DNA of 64,000 nt, taken from NCBI GenBank assembly GCA_002007465.1, contig LNAC01001919.1:1-64000 (forward strand), read 5' to 3'. The stretch comes from Ailurus styani (taxonomy: Eukaryota; Chordata; Mammalia; Carnivora; Ailuridae). A program made the translations under genes and the position numbers. The notes under the pieces are model-generated. The model did no database searches, was not told the origin of the DNA, and saw nothing but the letters and a program-made list of their open reading frames with translations. This document shows positions 12,048 through 23,559 of this stretch, piece after piece; position 1 is the stretch's first letter; each line of letters starts with the position of its first letter.

Positions 12048-12559
12048 TTGATTATTTCTTTTGTTGTGCAGAAGCTTTTCAGTTCAATGTAGTTCTACTT
12101 GTCAATTTTTGCTTTCATCACTTTTGTTTTTTGTATCACATCCAAAAAATGTGTTGCCAAGTCTGATGTAAAGGAGCATTTTCATTTTGTTTTCTTCTAG
12201 AAGTCTTATGTTTCAGGTCTTATGTTTAAGTTTTTAATCCATTTTGAGTTAATTTTTGTGAGCAGTATAAGAGTCAATTTTTATTCTTTTGCATGTGAAT
12301 ATCCAAATTTTACAAACACCATTTATTGAGTATACTATCCATTCCCCACTAAGTGTTCTTGGCTCCCTTGGAAAATATTAGCTGGCCATATATTTGTGAG
12401 TTTATTTCTTGGCTCTTGATTTTGTTCAGTTGGTCTCTATATCTGTTTTTGTTTTTTCCCCAGTACCATACTGTTTTGATTACTTTAGTTTTATAACATA
12501 GTTTGAATTAGGAAGTGTGATACCTTTATCTTTCTTCTTTCTCAAGATTGTTTTGTATA

Positions 12560-13640
12560 TGCAGGGTCTCTCGAGTTTCCATGCAAATTTTAGGATTTTT
12601 TTTTTTATTTCTTTGAAAAATACCATTGGGATTTCGATAGGGATTGCATTAAATCTATAGATGGCTTTGAGTTGTATGGAAATTTAAAAATATTAATTTT
12701 TCTCATCCAAGAACATGGGATATCTTTCTATTTATTTGTATCTTCAATTTCTTTCATCAATGCCATATAGTTTTCAATGTATAGATCTTTCATTTTCTTG
12801 GTTTAATGCGTTCCCAACCATTTTGTTGTTTTTATGCTATTGTCAATGGTATTATTTTCCGTGTTTCTTTTTCATATAGTTCATCATTAGTATATAGAAC
12901 TACAAAGATTTTTGCATGTTGATTTGTATTCTGGAACTTAACTGGATTTGTTTATTAGGTCTAATAGTTTTTGGTAGAGACTTGAAGATTTTCTGTATAT
13001 AAGGTCATGCCATCACTACAAATAATTGTATATCTTTCTTTCCAATTTAGATGCCTATTGCTTCTTCTTGCCTAATTTCTCTGTCTAGGACTTCCAGCAC
13101 TGTGTCAGACAGGAGTGGCTGGAGTGGGTACCCCTATCGTATTAATGACCTTAGAGGAAAAGCTTTCAACCTTTTACCCTTGAGTATGATGTTAGCTGTG
13201 GGTTTGTCATATATGGCCTTTGTGTTGATGTATATTCTTTCTATACCCAGTTTGTTGACAATTTTTAACATAAATGGATGTTGAATTTTTTTATTATTAT
13301 TATTTGCCCCAGGGGGGATGTTGAATTTTTTAAAAATGCTTTTTCTACATCTATTTAAATAATTATATGATTTTTGTCTTTTCTTATACTAATATGGTAT
13401 ATCATATTTATTGATTTGCAATGTTGAACTATTCTTGCAGGGATAAATCCCACTTGATCATGATGAATTATCCTTATAAAGTACTGTTGAATCTACTTTG
13501 CTAGTATTTTGTTATATTCATCAGGGATATTGGTCTGTAGTTTTCTTCTCCTGTAATAGTATCCTTATCTGGCTTTGATATCAGGGTAATACTGCCTTCC
13601 TAAGTAGTTTTTGAGAGTGTTCCTTTCTCTTCAATTTTTA
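12560..13640 (-). pseudogene. L1 ORF2 reverse-transcriptase domain, decayed
   Basis: In antisense, RT motifs can be followed in several shifted frames. They are an 'ITLI-KPDKD' segment near 13580, 'ENYRPISLMN' near 13530 and 'HDQVGFIP' near 13450. 'IDVEKAF', with the first catalytic Asp retained, is at 13334-13354. '[27 protein letters not shown]' phrases follow at about 13170-13265 (split here by description only). The consensus FADD active-site box reads C-S-D-G at 13009-13020, so the second catalytic Asp is lost. Frameshifts, stops and a 24-bp insertion break the frame. Not functional. Confidence 0.75.
13292..13315 (-). mobile_element. Probable ultra-short L1 insertion (24 bp) with 16-bp TSD
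   Basis: The sequence ggatgttgaatttttt occurs at 13276-13291 and again at 13316-13331. Between them are 24 bases, an ATT-rich run then 'tttgccccagggg'. The consensus old L1 has only one copy of the duplicated segment here. The inserted text resembles the antisense extreme 3' end of carnivore L1 (compare 'ctttgcccaaggggtag' at 46459-46475). The simplest reading is target-primed reverse transcription that stopped after ~24 bases. Confidence 0.65.
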
Positions 13641-13922
13641 GAAACATTATGAGAGACTGGCATTAATTCTTTTTAAGTGTTTGGTAGAATTCACCAGGAA
13701 AACTATTTGGTGTTGGACTTTTCTTTGTTAGGAGATTTTTTATTACTGGTTCAGTTACCTCACCCATCATTGATCTTCCCAGATTTCCTGTTTCTTTATG
13801 ATTTGGTTTTGGTTAGGTTATACATTGCTAAGAATTTATTCATTTTTTTCTAAGTTATTCAATTTGTCGATGTTAATGTTCATTGTAGTCTCATGATCCT
13901 TTGCCACTGTGTGGTATTATTT

Positions 13923-14123
13923 TTTTTAAAAGATTTTATTTTATTTATTTGACACAGAGAGAGAGATTACAAGTAGTGAGAGAGGCAGGCAGAGAGACAG
14001 GGAGAGGAGGAAGCAGGCTCCCTGCTGAGCAGAGAGCCCGATGCGGGCCTCGATCCCAGGACGCTGAGATCATGACCTGAGCTGAAAGCAGAGGCTTTAA
14101 CCCACTGAGCCACCTAGGTGCCC
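13923..14123 (-). mobile_element. Can-SINE, young mustelid-type subfamily, inserted in L1
   Basis: Antisense copy with 'aaagattttattttattta' tail complement, 'agagaggcaggcagagagac' middle, 'gggcctcgatcccaggacgc' and head 'gagccacctaggtgcc'. A perfect 13-bp TSD, tgtggtattattt, lies at 13910-13922 and 14124-14136, inside L1 ORF2. Near identity to the copies at 35, 42, 56 and 62 kb marks a recently active subfamily. Confidence 0.97.
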
Positions 14124-14513
14124 TGTGGTATTATTTGTAACATATCTTCTTTCACTTCTGATTTTATTTGAGTCTCCTCTCTCTTTTTATTAGAATAGCT
14201 AAAGATTTGTCAATTTTTTTCTTCAAAAACCAGCTCTTGGTTTTGTTGATCTTTTCTATTGTTTTTCTTATTTCTGGGTTTTTTTTTTTTTATTTCTGTC
14301 CTGACCTTTGTTACCTTTTTTTTTCCCCCTGCGACCTTTGGCCTTAGCTTATTCTTGTTTTTCTAGTTCCTTGAGAAGTAAATTAGATTTTTTATTTGAT
14401 ATATTTCTTTCTTTTAATGTAGGTATTTGTTGCTATAAAATTTTCTCTTAGTACTACTTTTGCTGTACCCCATAAATTTGTGTATGTGTTTTCTTTTTTT
14501 TCAAGATATATAT

Positions 14514-14544
14514 GTAGATAGATGAGTAGATAGATAGATAGATT
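14514..14544. repeat. (TAGA)n microsatellite
   Basis: Imperfect tetranucleotide tract with one interruption ('gatgagtagata'), lying within the old L1. Confidence 0.9.
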
Positions 14545-14743
14545 TAAATTTCCCCTTTGATTTCTTTTTTAGCCCATTGGTTGTTCAAGAATGCATTCTT
14601 TAATTTCCACATATTTCTGAATTTTCCAGTTTTTCTCATGTTAATGATTATTAGTTTCATGGCACTAGGTTGGAAAAAAAACAGTTCATATAATTTCAGT
14701 CTTTGAAAGTTTGTTAATATTTTTTCATGACCTAAGATAAGAT

Positions 14744-15058
14744 CTATCCTAGAGAATGTTCCATGCTTAAGTAGAATATGTATTCTATTTCTGTTGGATA
14801 GAATGTTTTGTCTATGTCCGTTAGGTACCTTTTGTATAAATTATACTTCAAGTCCAAAGTTTCCTTATTGATTTTTTGTCTGGATGATCTATCCCATGTT
14901 GAAAGTGGGGCATTGAAGTGCCCTACTATTATTACATTGCAATCTGCCTCCCCCTTGAGATCTCTTAGTATTTGCTTATCAGATTTAGGTACTCCAATGT
15001 TGGGTGAGTATATATTTACAATTGTTACATTCTGTTGATGAATTGACTCATTTGTCAT
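14744..15058 (-). pseudogene. L1 ORF2 endonuclease domain remnant (open 104 codons)
   Basis: This stretch is open and clearly an apurinic/apyrimidinic-like L1 endonuclease. From the N-terminal side it shows 'VTIVNIYSPNIG' (family NIYAPN), 'LKGEAD', 'VIIVGHFNAPL', 'DRSSRQKINKETLDL' and a 'TFYPTEIEY' segment (family TFHP...EYTFF). The family motif VGDFN carries a catalytic Asp; here codon 14918-14920 gives His. The frame is only ~100 residues of a ~240-residue domain and lacks its N-terminal part. Homology continues to about 15150 in broken frames ('KSDFKSK'-like). Inactive fossil, kept open by chance. Confidence 0.85.
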
Positions 15059-15140
15059 TATGTAATGACCTTTCCTTTGTCTCTTGTTATAGTTTTTGAC
15101 TTAAAGTCTGTTTTGTTTCATATAAGTATAGCTACCCCTG

Positions 15141-15176
15141 GTTTTTGTTTTGTTTGGTTTGGTTTGGTTTGGTTTT
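15141..15176. repeat. (GGTTT)n tract
   Basis: Five or so GGTTT/TTTTG units inside the old L1, probably expanded after insertion. Confidence 0.85.
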
Positions 15177-18036
15177 TCTGGTTTCCCTACATGGGATACG
15201 ACTTTTTTTCTTTCATTTAGAACCTATGCATGTTTTTGAAGTTGAAGTCAGTCTTTTGTTACCAATATATAGTTGGGTCTTTTCCTTTTTAATCCATCCA
15301 GCCACTGTGGGCCTTTCGATAATTGAATTTCTCCATTTAAATCTAGAGTTATTACTGATAGGTAAAGACTGTTTCCATTTTGTTAATTGTTTTCTGGTTT
15401 ATATTTCTTTTCTTTTCTCTTGCTGTCTTCCTTTGTGAATTGATGATTTTTCATAATAATATAGTTTGATTCCCTTCTCATTACCTTCTGTGTGTCTACT
15501 ACAAGTTTTTGTTTTATAGTTACCTAAGGCTTACTTGAAGCATCTTATTGGTATAACGCCTATTTCAAGCTAACATTTTAAATTTGATCACACACAAAAC
15601 TCTACCTTTTACTCTATTCCCCTATTTTATATTTTTGATGTTATAATTTACATATTTTATATTATGTATCCATTAATAATTTATTATAACTATAAATATT
15701 TTTAAGATTTTTGTCCTGTAACCATTATACTAGAGTGAAGTATTTGATACACCATTGTATTACTGTGTTAGAGGATTCTACATCATACTATATACTTACT
15801 TTTACCAATGTATGCTATATTTTCATGTATTTTCTTGAAAAATTCTTTATCTCACCTTCATTTCTGAAAGCCAGCTTTGTTGAATAAAATATTCCTGGTT
15901 GGCAGTTTTTTTTTTCTTTCAACACTTTGAATGTATCATCCCATCCCCTCCTAGGCTGCATGATTTGTACTGAGAAATCCACTCATAGCCTTATGGGGGT
16001 TCCCATGTATTAAAGATTCTTTTTCTCTTGTTGTTTGTACATTTATCACTTTGCCTTTGAGTTTAGAGTTATTATAATGGGTCTTGGAGATTACTTTGGA
16101 TTGAAATTATGCAGTGACATATTAGCTAGTAGCTTCATGAACTTGGATATCCAAATCTCTCCCCAGGTTTAGGAAGATATCAGCCATTATTTCTTTAAAT
16201 AAGCTTTTTACCCCTTTCTCTTCTCTTATCCTTCTGGGACTCTAACGATGCATGCATTGTTTCTCTTAAAGGTATCCTATAAGTCTTGTCAGCTTTCTCC
16301 ATTCTGTTTTATTCTTTTTTTTTTCTTTTTGCTCCTCTGACTACTGAATATTTTCAAGTGATCTCTCCCCAAGGTCTCTTTTCTACTTGGCCCAGTCTGC
16401 TGCTTAAGCTTTCTTGAAGTCTTCAGTTCAGTAATTGTATTCTTAGCTCCAAAATTAATGTTTGATTCTCTATTATGTTTTTTCTCTTTGTTGAACTCAT
16501 TTTTTCTTGTATTGTTTTCCTGATTTTGCTAAATTGCTTAACAAATAGTGTTGTGTTGTAGCTCCCTGAGCAACTTTAAAACAATTATTTTTAATTTACT
16601 GTATATAAATTTCTTTGGGGTCAGTTACTGGAAGTTTGCCATGTTTCTTTGTTGTGTTATGTTCTAATTCTCTGTTTCCTGTTGCCTTGCATAGGTGTAT
16701 TCATATTTGAAGAAGCAGTTACATCTTCCAGACTTTATAAACTGTCTTCATGAGTAAAGACCTTCACATGCAGGTGGAGGCTCACTGGAACAGGCTGTGA
16801 CCATGGGTCTAGTGGTACAGAGCATGTGCAGGGACATGTAGTAGCTCTGAGTCCAGGAAGGCATGTTTTCTTGTCAGCTTGGGTCACTGGGGTTCACAGT
16901 AACTGTGTTAACTGTGTGGTCCTTGGCAAGTACTGCAGTAGGTCTACAGTGGCCTCAAGGGCTATTGGGGTCCTCAGCAGAACTTCCAGGTCCAGCAGCT
17001 AGGGGTCAGGGTAGGCTGTGTGTTAGCTGAGCCTGGTGGTAGGCAGACACCTGGTTATGGGGTCCAGCTACAGGTGTCCATGTAGTGGCAAGGGCTGTTT
17101 GCAGATGCATACATAGTGGTAAGGGCCACAACCAGCAATAAAGGCCTGGCCACCTACAGGCATGCTAGCAGGTGTGGGGGCCCTGGCATTCAGGGTGCAT
17201 GCCTATGGTAGCAGGATCTCCCCACAGGTGTATGCAGTGCTATGGAAGCTAGTGATGAGGGTTAGTCTGGGGGTATACAAGGGCACAGCTAGGGGACTAG
17301 CTGCAGGTGAGCATAGTGGTGCTGTCCAGTCACAAGAGATAGGGCCAAATCTAGGTCCATAATCAGGTGTGGGGGCTTTGGCCATCAGTGTGCACTTCTG
17401 TACCTTCAGGTTCTTAACACAGGCATGTAAACAGCAATGGAGTCCAGTGGTGGGTGTACACAGCTAGAGGGGTTAGCCCCAAGTTTGTACATGGCAGTAG
17501 AGGTCAGATCCAGGCATCTTGGACACACTCAGCTGCAAAGACCTGGGCTGGCTGCAGGTGTGGATCCCAGATTCCGGTTGGGGCAGAGGAGGAGTGGGCA
17601 AGGAGGCCCTCAGCTGACATAAGCAAACATGAATACCTGTGGGACAAAACCAGAGAAATCTCTAGGGCATTCATGGTAGTTGTGCTGGCTATTGGTTTCT
17701 TCAGTGAAAACTGCTGGGGTAATTTTCAGAGTAGGTCACTGGGTATTGGTCACTCCTACTGTGTGGCTGATATTGGCATCTCTGCTCTTTGTTTCTAACT
17801 GTCTCTGTATATAAATTTGCCAAAGTCCTAGTGGGGAAAAACTGAAGTGGGTCCTTAGTACAGTGCCCAAGAGGCTGAGGATACTGGCTGCTCACTCTGC
17901 TTTCCTTTTCCCAGTGAGAGAAATTCTTTAGCAGGGGAGCTCCTTCTTGGTACTGAGCATTGCTGGCTTGGGGAAATGAGATTTTGCAGGCAAAATGGAG
18001 TGGTTCTTCTTTCACATTTTGTGCGGTTATTGAGGG

Positions 18037-18087
18037 TTTTTTGTTTTGTTTTGTTTTGCTTTGCTTTGTTTTGTTTTGCTGTTTTGC
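18037..18087. repeat. (TTTTG)n tract in L1 5'UTR
   Basis: TTTTG/TTTGC pentamers in the antisense 5'UTR of the old L1. The short frame read through it on the minus strand (K, Q, N-rich) is an artefact of the tract. Confidence 0.9.
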
Positions 18088-18222
18088 TCAAGTGTCTTGA
18101 GTGAACTCCTGAGCTCTCCTGGAGCTCTTTTTATCTGTGGATCGCTGTCTACTTGTTGGTCTTTATGGGAGGATGGAGGCTGGGGGTCTCCTACTTCACC
18201 ATTTTGGTGACATCACCTCAGG

Positions 18223-18811
18223 AAAGAGCTCTTCTATTTCAAAATTAAAGGAATTGTGACTCTCAGATTCCTGTAACCACCAACTAATCTGTGAAAAAAC
18301 TGGGTCTGTTGCTGAGGTCTTCTGACACTCAGTGTAGGATACTCTGCTATATAACATGGCCTTCAGCTCACTTTATTATGAGCAATAGTTTCCCTAAAAT
18401 GTGTAAAACCTAGAGAAGAATATAGTCTAAAATAGGAACAGTAAAACAGCATGATCAACTTTTGTGAAATTATCATATTTTAAAGGGCGTTCTTTTTATT
18501 GGTGTAGAAGTCTTCTGATTAAGAAATCATTCTAGCAATACTTGATGACATCTATGTTTCCTAATGTGACATTCAGGCTAAGATATCCTGTACATGATTT
18601 TGAAAACTCCGATGTCCATCATGATATGGACAAATTCATTTTTATTTGGTTAGGTAGGTATGTAATTTTGACTTCAAAATCTGGTTCTGTCGGTTGCTTT
18701 ATGATCTTGAAACTATCACTGACCTTTTTTAAATCTCAGTTTCCTTACCCTTCAAATAAAGATAAAAAGAAAGCTAGTACCCATTTCAGAGGGATATTTG
18801 TTCAATCACCC
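18223..18811. other. Unique sequence beside the L1 5' end
   Basis: No repeat or gene seen. The L1 5' boundary falls at about 18222 ('acatcacctcagg'). I found no clear matching TSD against the 3' end near 10396. Confidence 0.5.
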
Positions 18812-19375
18812 ATTACATATTGATTGAGTACTTCCTATAGGCCAGATATAGTTCTAGGTGATTGATTACAGTAGTGGATCTTAAAGAAAAGTTCCTTGCT
18901 CTCAAGGATATTACATTCTAATGAAGGAGGTGTAAAAAAAGTAATATTATACTCGGATACTGGTAAGTTCTATTCAGAAAATAAAAGTCAGCAATATGGT
19001 AGAATATGCCTGGAAGGTGAGGTGGCAGCTAACACCAGGTAGAGAAGTCAGAGAAGCTACTTAAGAAAATAATATTTGGGTAATACTTGAGAATGTACCT
19101 GAACACTGAAAAGGAGGAAGACATTTAAATAATATTCAGACAAAGGGAACAAAAAATGTGGAGCTCCCTAGCAGGAATCATCATGGCCTATTTAAGGAAT
19201 AACATGAGTGATGTGCAGTGATAGAGGTGAGTGCCAAGAAATGAGGAAAAGATCTGGCAGGGTTGGATGATGCTCAGTCTTCCAGGACATAGCAAGTAGT
19301 TAGCCTTTTTTCATAAATTAAATTGCAAGCCATTGGGGTTTTTAATAAGGGTTGTGATGTGATATGATTTAATGT
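18812..19375 (-). mobile_element. L2 LINE fragment
   Basis: Antisense L2 3' end 'gattgagtacttcctatagg' and 'cagatatagttctaggtg', then 'ccttgctctcaaggatatta', 'acattctaatgaaggagg', 'aatatttgggtaatacttgag' and 'aattgcaagccattggggt'. The order matches the consensus antisense. About 560 bp, highly diverged. Confidence 0.7.
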
Positions 19376-19392
19376 TAAAACATATTTCTTCT

Positions 19393-19412
19393 AAAAAACA
19401 AACAAAAAAAAC
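19393..19412. mobile_element. Probable tail-only retroposon scar (20 bp A-rich, 12-bp TSD)
   Basis: catatttcttct is present at 19381-19392 and 19413-19424, separated only by aaaaaacaaacaaaaaaaac. A direct repeat bracketing a pure A-rich tract is what an almost completely 5'-truncated retroposition would leave. Slippage duplication is the alternative. Confidence 0.55.
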
Positions 19413-19424
19413 CATATTTCTTCT

Positions 19425-22400
19425 TGGATGGAGCCTGCATTATGGGAAGTTTTGTAAACATGAAAGAAATTATACATATAAAATGCTTAGCTTGGCGCCT
19501 GGTACATAGAAAATGTTTTTTTAAAAAAAGCCAAAATGGATTCATTGATGATAATTATGACATTTGTGATGGTAATGACAATGTTGGTGAGGATGCTGGT
19601 GTAGATGATGCCAATCATATTTAATTCCTTAACTTCCTGAAAATCTACATTTGACCTGTAAATCTGGAAGTAAATGTAGCAAACCACAAGACCTATTCTT
19701 TTCTGCACAACTTGGTCCAGTTTTGAGTGGTAAGTCATATTTCTCAGGCATCTGAGTAAGCCTTCAATGTCCCCCACTCCCTTCTTAGAACTCCCCATTA
19801 AGACTACCTTCGTAAAGATTTCCCTGACCTAAATGTCATTACAACCTCAAAGGGAAGAGCAAAGCTCTTCTCATAAGGGTAGCAAGAGCCAGCTGAAAAA
19901 GACTAAAAACAAAACAAAACAAAACAAAAAAATGTCTTTTTAAAAAATGAGGAAGAAAGGAGAGAAGAAAAGATGCTCCTTTTCCCATTGTAGTCAACCT
20001 TTGAAAATAAAAGTATTGTGTTGTAGTTGAATAACTCTTTGTCATTACAGCCATGTGCTGATGTCTGACCTTTTAGAATGGCTCAAACCATTGGCCTCAA
20101 AATCAGAAGCCAAGAAAATAAACTTGGACATAACATTTCCTATAGGAACTATCAATTTCTCACTTGTTTAGAAAAAAAATAATGCTAGATTCAACAAAAA
20201 GACTTGATGTAGATGTTCCTTACTAGCAAATTTCCATTTTCTCTCAGGATATAATTATTTGTGATCATAACCCTTAAATTTCTCTCTTATTTCATTGGTG
20301 CATTTGTGTTTAATCCTGAATCAATAGTTATGATTCATTTTAAGTGGCAAGGGTGCCGGTATTAGGTGGTATGATTATGATATTAGATTCATAAAACATT
20401 CAGGAAATATCCCTCATATTTGCCTGACCGTCAGATTGGCCACTCGTATTTTCACGTTTTAAGAGGTATCAAATGTTGGCATCTACTTTTTTGTAGCATG
20501 ATTTCATCTCAAAATATACCTTATTTTTAATTTGGGGACCCTATAAATTTTTGTTGAATGAATGTATGATACTTTGCCTCTTTCTAGTAACCTGGTCAAG
20601 CATTGTTAAAGAATAATTTGAGACTTGAAAAAGTGTTTCACTGCACAAAGAGATTATAACTTAACTAGATTCATTGCCGATACATGAATTTGAAAGAGAA
20701 AATAATCAATTTTCGGTTTAGGAAAGGTAAGAAAGAGGAGGCTTTCCTTCTAGATATCCACAGCAAACTCTAAGTCTTCCGTATTTATTTTTTTACTAAG
20801 TTGCTGAGGTTGGGGAACCTTAGTTAGGTGTGTTAACTGTCAAAGTGATGAAACTAAATATTTCATTGACTTTCTGTTTTGCTGTTTCCTTCAAAACCCT
20901 GTGTTCAATAGTTTGTCATACATAATTGGGCATTTAAAAATCTTTCTATCTAGTATTTTCTCAATTGGACAGTCAAAGGGCTTTCCATAAAGAGAACTAC
21001 ATAGGTTGTAAGAGGAATATTTTCAACCCTGAGTTCTTGTTTCATTTTTTCCTTTCTTAAACATATTTTCCCTAAATGATGAATGTGAGTGTTGAAAGGT
21101 GATAAATACCACTCATAGGCTTTAAAGCCTAAATGTTGAGTTTGACACTCAGAGTTTAAAGGCATCATGAAAATTTCCCCAGAACTAATGTTCAAGCAAT
21201 TTGGCTTTTACAGGCAACTCAGTAGTTTGAATGATGTAGTTATTTTGAAAAAGTAACCATAAAAAGCTATGTTCAGAGAATTGGTACTTTGCATTTATCA
21301 GAAGAACATAAAAGTCAATTGATTGGCTTGCTATTTGGAATATACTTTAATTTTTTAAATTATATTTAAACTCATTAGTATTTAATTCATGATTTTGTAC
21401 AGCAAACGGAATCTATTAAAAGGCTTTATATTTATTTAGATTAGAGACATATAAAGGAAAATATAAAATTTTAAATATTCTTTTACTTTATTTTTCTCTT
21501 CACCCTCTCTCTAGGCATTTACAAGATACATTTCAAAGAAGCACTTCTACAAATTTTATAAACAAACATTTTATTAGTAAACATTTCTTTGTTGCCTAGA
21601 ATACCATTGACCATTATATGCAAAATATCTTCACACTTTTGCAGCTAGTTTCCTTTTTAAACATACAGTGTTCTTTGGTTACAGAGAAATTAATGCGTAT
21701 TGAAACGGATATCCATGTAGAAGGTTGAAAGCAAATTGCCATGTAGTTACAATGCTTGTGAGCTGCCTATTTTCTGGGTATATTTTGCATTGGATAGTAG
21801 TGATCGCAACTAAAAGAAATGGATTATCTTTATTTTCACTGAAGGGATAGGTAATGTACATAACTACATACTACACTCATGAGCCATACGATTGTGAATG
21901 CATGCCTTATCATTTATGATCCAGTCATCTTCTTACTATGAAAACATGTAATTAACAATTCACATAAATGCCTGTCCCTTTGAGTAGCATGTTAGAAAAG
22001 GAGGAGAGATCAGAAATACTTTCAAAGTTCCTTCAAATATTAATGGTACAGTTGTTTTCAATAGTTAGGTGATTTAACAAAGCCAATCTACTTTACGTTT
22101 GATTATTAAAGAAAATATATTTATCTGAATGTTGTTGAGAGCATATATGTCATAAAGAATAATCTCTTAAATTATTAGATAGAGACTGATGATGCCATTT
22201 CTTTTCATCCTGTATAATAGATTATATGAATCACATCCATAAAAATAAGTTAAGCTTATACATGTAGGTTTATGTTTATTTTTCAGGAAATGGGTGTGCC
22301 CTTATTGATTAGACATTACAGTTAAAGGGGTTATCATTAAATATAATTATTTTATTAAGTAAGATAATAGTATACAAAACTAAAACTGTCATGAATATAA

Positions 22401-23211
22401 ATTAAGCTCCTTGATTCAGCATCTACCTTAATATCCAAGAATGTTCCAAAATGATCATTAAAACCACAACTTATCCTTGTACTCATGAAGTAGAGAAGAG
22501 ACAGTTAATAGAAGTTTCTAGCAGATAGACTGTTATAGAGCAGAGAACTATCTCTGTTTTTGAAAATTAAACATATCAATTTGCCCCTCTTTCCCTATTA
22601 AGGAAGAACTTCTTAATTGTGCTAACACATCAAGTGAACTATTCAATTAGATTTTTAAGACCCAGGTATAAACAGCTGGTTAAGGTTACATATTTCATAG
22701 CAACAAAACACCAGAGACCATTGGTTTTAAATATCACGGCTGGAGGATAATTTGCAGCAGAAGTTTATCTGTCAAACATACAGAATTGCTAATATTGTTC
22801 TAAAGATGGGAATGTGGGTGTTTGAGTCTTGAAAATAGCTGTTTATATCTGTCAAGCTGGGACTGATAGTTAAAAGTGCTTTCTCTGTCAAGTTCTACCA
22901 AATCAACTTTTGCCTCCTTGTGTCTCAGAACACTTCACGCATTCAACTTGGTTTGCTAATGTCACCTTCCCTGGCACCAGTCTATCCTTTTTGCAAAGCA
23001 CAGAAAGGGCATGCATAATTGTTGGGTTATAAAACACATGTAGCAATGTTTTCTACAGCTTCTGTTGAGTTCAAGAGGGTCTAGCTTATATAATCTCCTC
23101 TGTCACAGAATCAAGAACAGCCTCACTTTGCCACTGCTCCCTCTCTATCCATGAATGTGAATATGCTGCTTGACTGATTGCTTTTCAGACAAGGGATTAA
23201 GCAAAATAAAG
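19425..23211. other. Long unique AT-rich block, no gene seen
   Basis: About 3.8 kb with no recognised interspersed repeat apart from an (AAAAC)n run at 19905-19931. The low repeat density contrasts with both flanks. No open frame has protein-like character. Confidence 0.55.
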
Positions 23212-23383
23212 CAGGAGTTCTCAGAATTGAGCATGCATCCGATTTGCCAGGAGGGCTAAGCCCCAACCCAGAACTTCTGATTCAGTAGATCTAGGATGGG
23301 GCCTGAGTATTTGCATCTTTCACGAGTTTGTAGGTGATACCAATGCTGTTGGTCACCCCAGGATGACATTTGGAGAAACACTG
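23212..23383 (+). mobile_element. MER20 (hAT-Charlie MITE)
   Basis: Starts 'caggagttctcagaattgagc', continues 'cttctgattcagtagatct', 'ggatggggcctgagtatttgc', 'gtgataccaatgctgttggtc' and ends 'ggagaaacactg'. Terminal CAG...CTG inverted ends are recognisable. Non-autonomous DNA transposon relic. Confidence 0.85.
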
Positions 23384-23559
23384 CTGTAGAATCCAGAAAA
23401 TTGGTTAATCTTGAGATCTAGCAATGGACCAAACTTAAAGTTTTAGTTCTCTTCCTTTCTGGGAGGTTAGAAAGGTTTTCTAATGTAAAATTAAATAGGA
23501 TATGATTCTCTTTTACTACACGATGTACCAAAAAAAGGGTGAATATTTTCCTTCATTTT

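Larger units (their letters stand above)
10396..18222 (-). mobile_element. Near-full-length old L1 LINE, inactive, with nested insertions
   Basis: One L1 in antisense spans about 7.8 kb including later insertions. The 3'UTR starts near 10396 ('atataattgacatataacattgtg'). The ORF2 end and 3' region follow ('ttgatttgcatttccctgatgatt' at ~11400), then reverse transcriptase (about 12.5-14 kb) and endonuclease (about 14.7-15.2 kb). ORF1-region text lies at about 15.8-16.7 kb, with a GC-richer 5'UTR of repeated 'caggtg' motifs at 16.7-18.2 kb. The 5' end, 'ctcctacttcaccattttgg' in antisense, is at about 18185-18205. No ORF survives intact, and the endonuclease and RT catalytic residues are altered. 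It has been hit by SINEs at 11565 and 13923, a truncated L1 at 11876 and a micro-insertion at 13292. The subfamily is an older L1M-type by appearance; the exact name would need RepeatMasker. Confidence 0.85.

Noticed and set aside
17037..17400. GC-richer stretch with repeated 'caggtg' motifs as a CpG island or gene promoter
   Set aside because: It is contiguous with L1 ORF1-region text on one side and the L1 5' terminus on the other, so it is the L1 5'UTR. CpG content is low.
18038..18091. Lys/Gln/Asn-rich minus-strand peptide
   Set aside because: Artefact of the (TTTTG)n tract.
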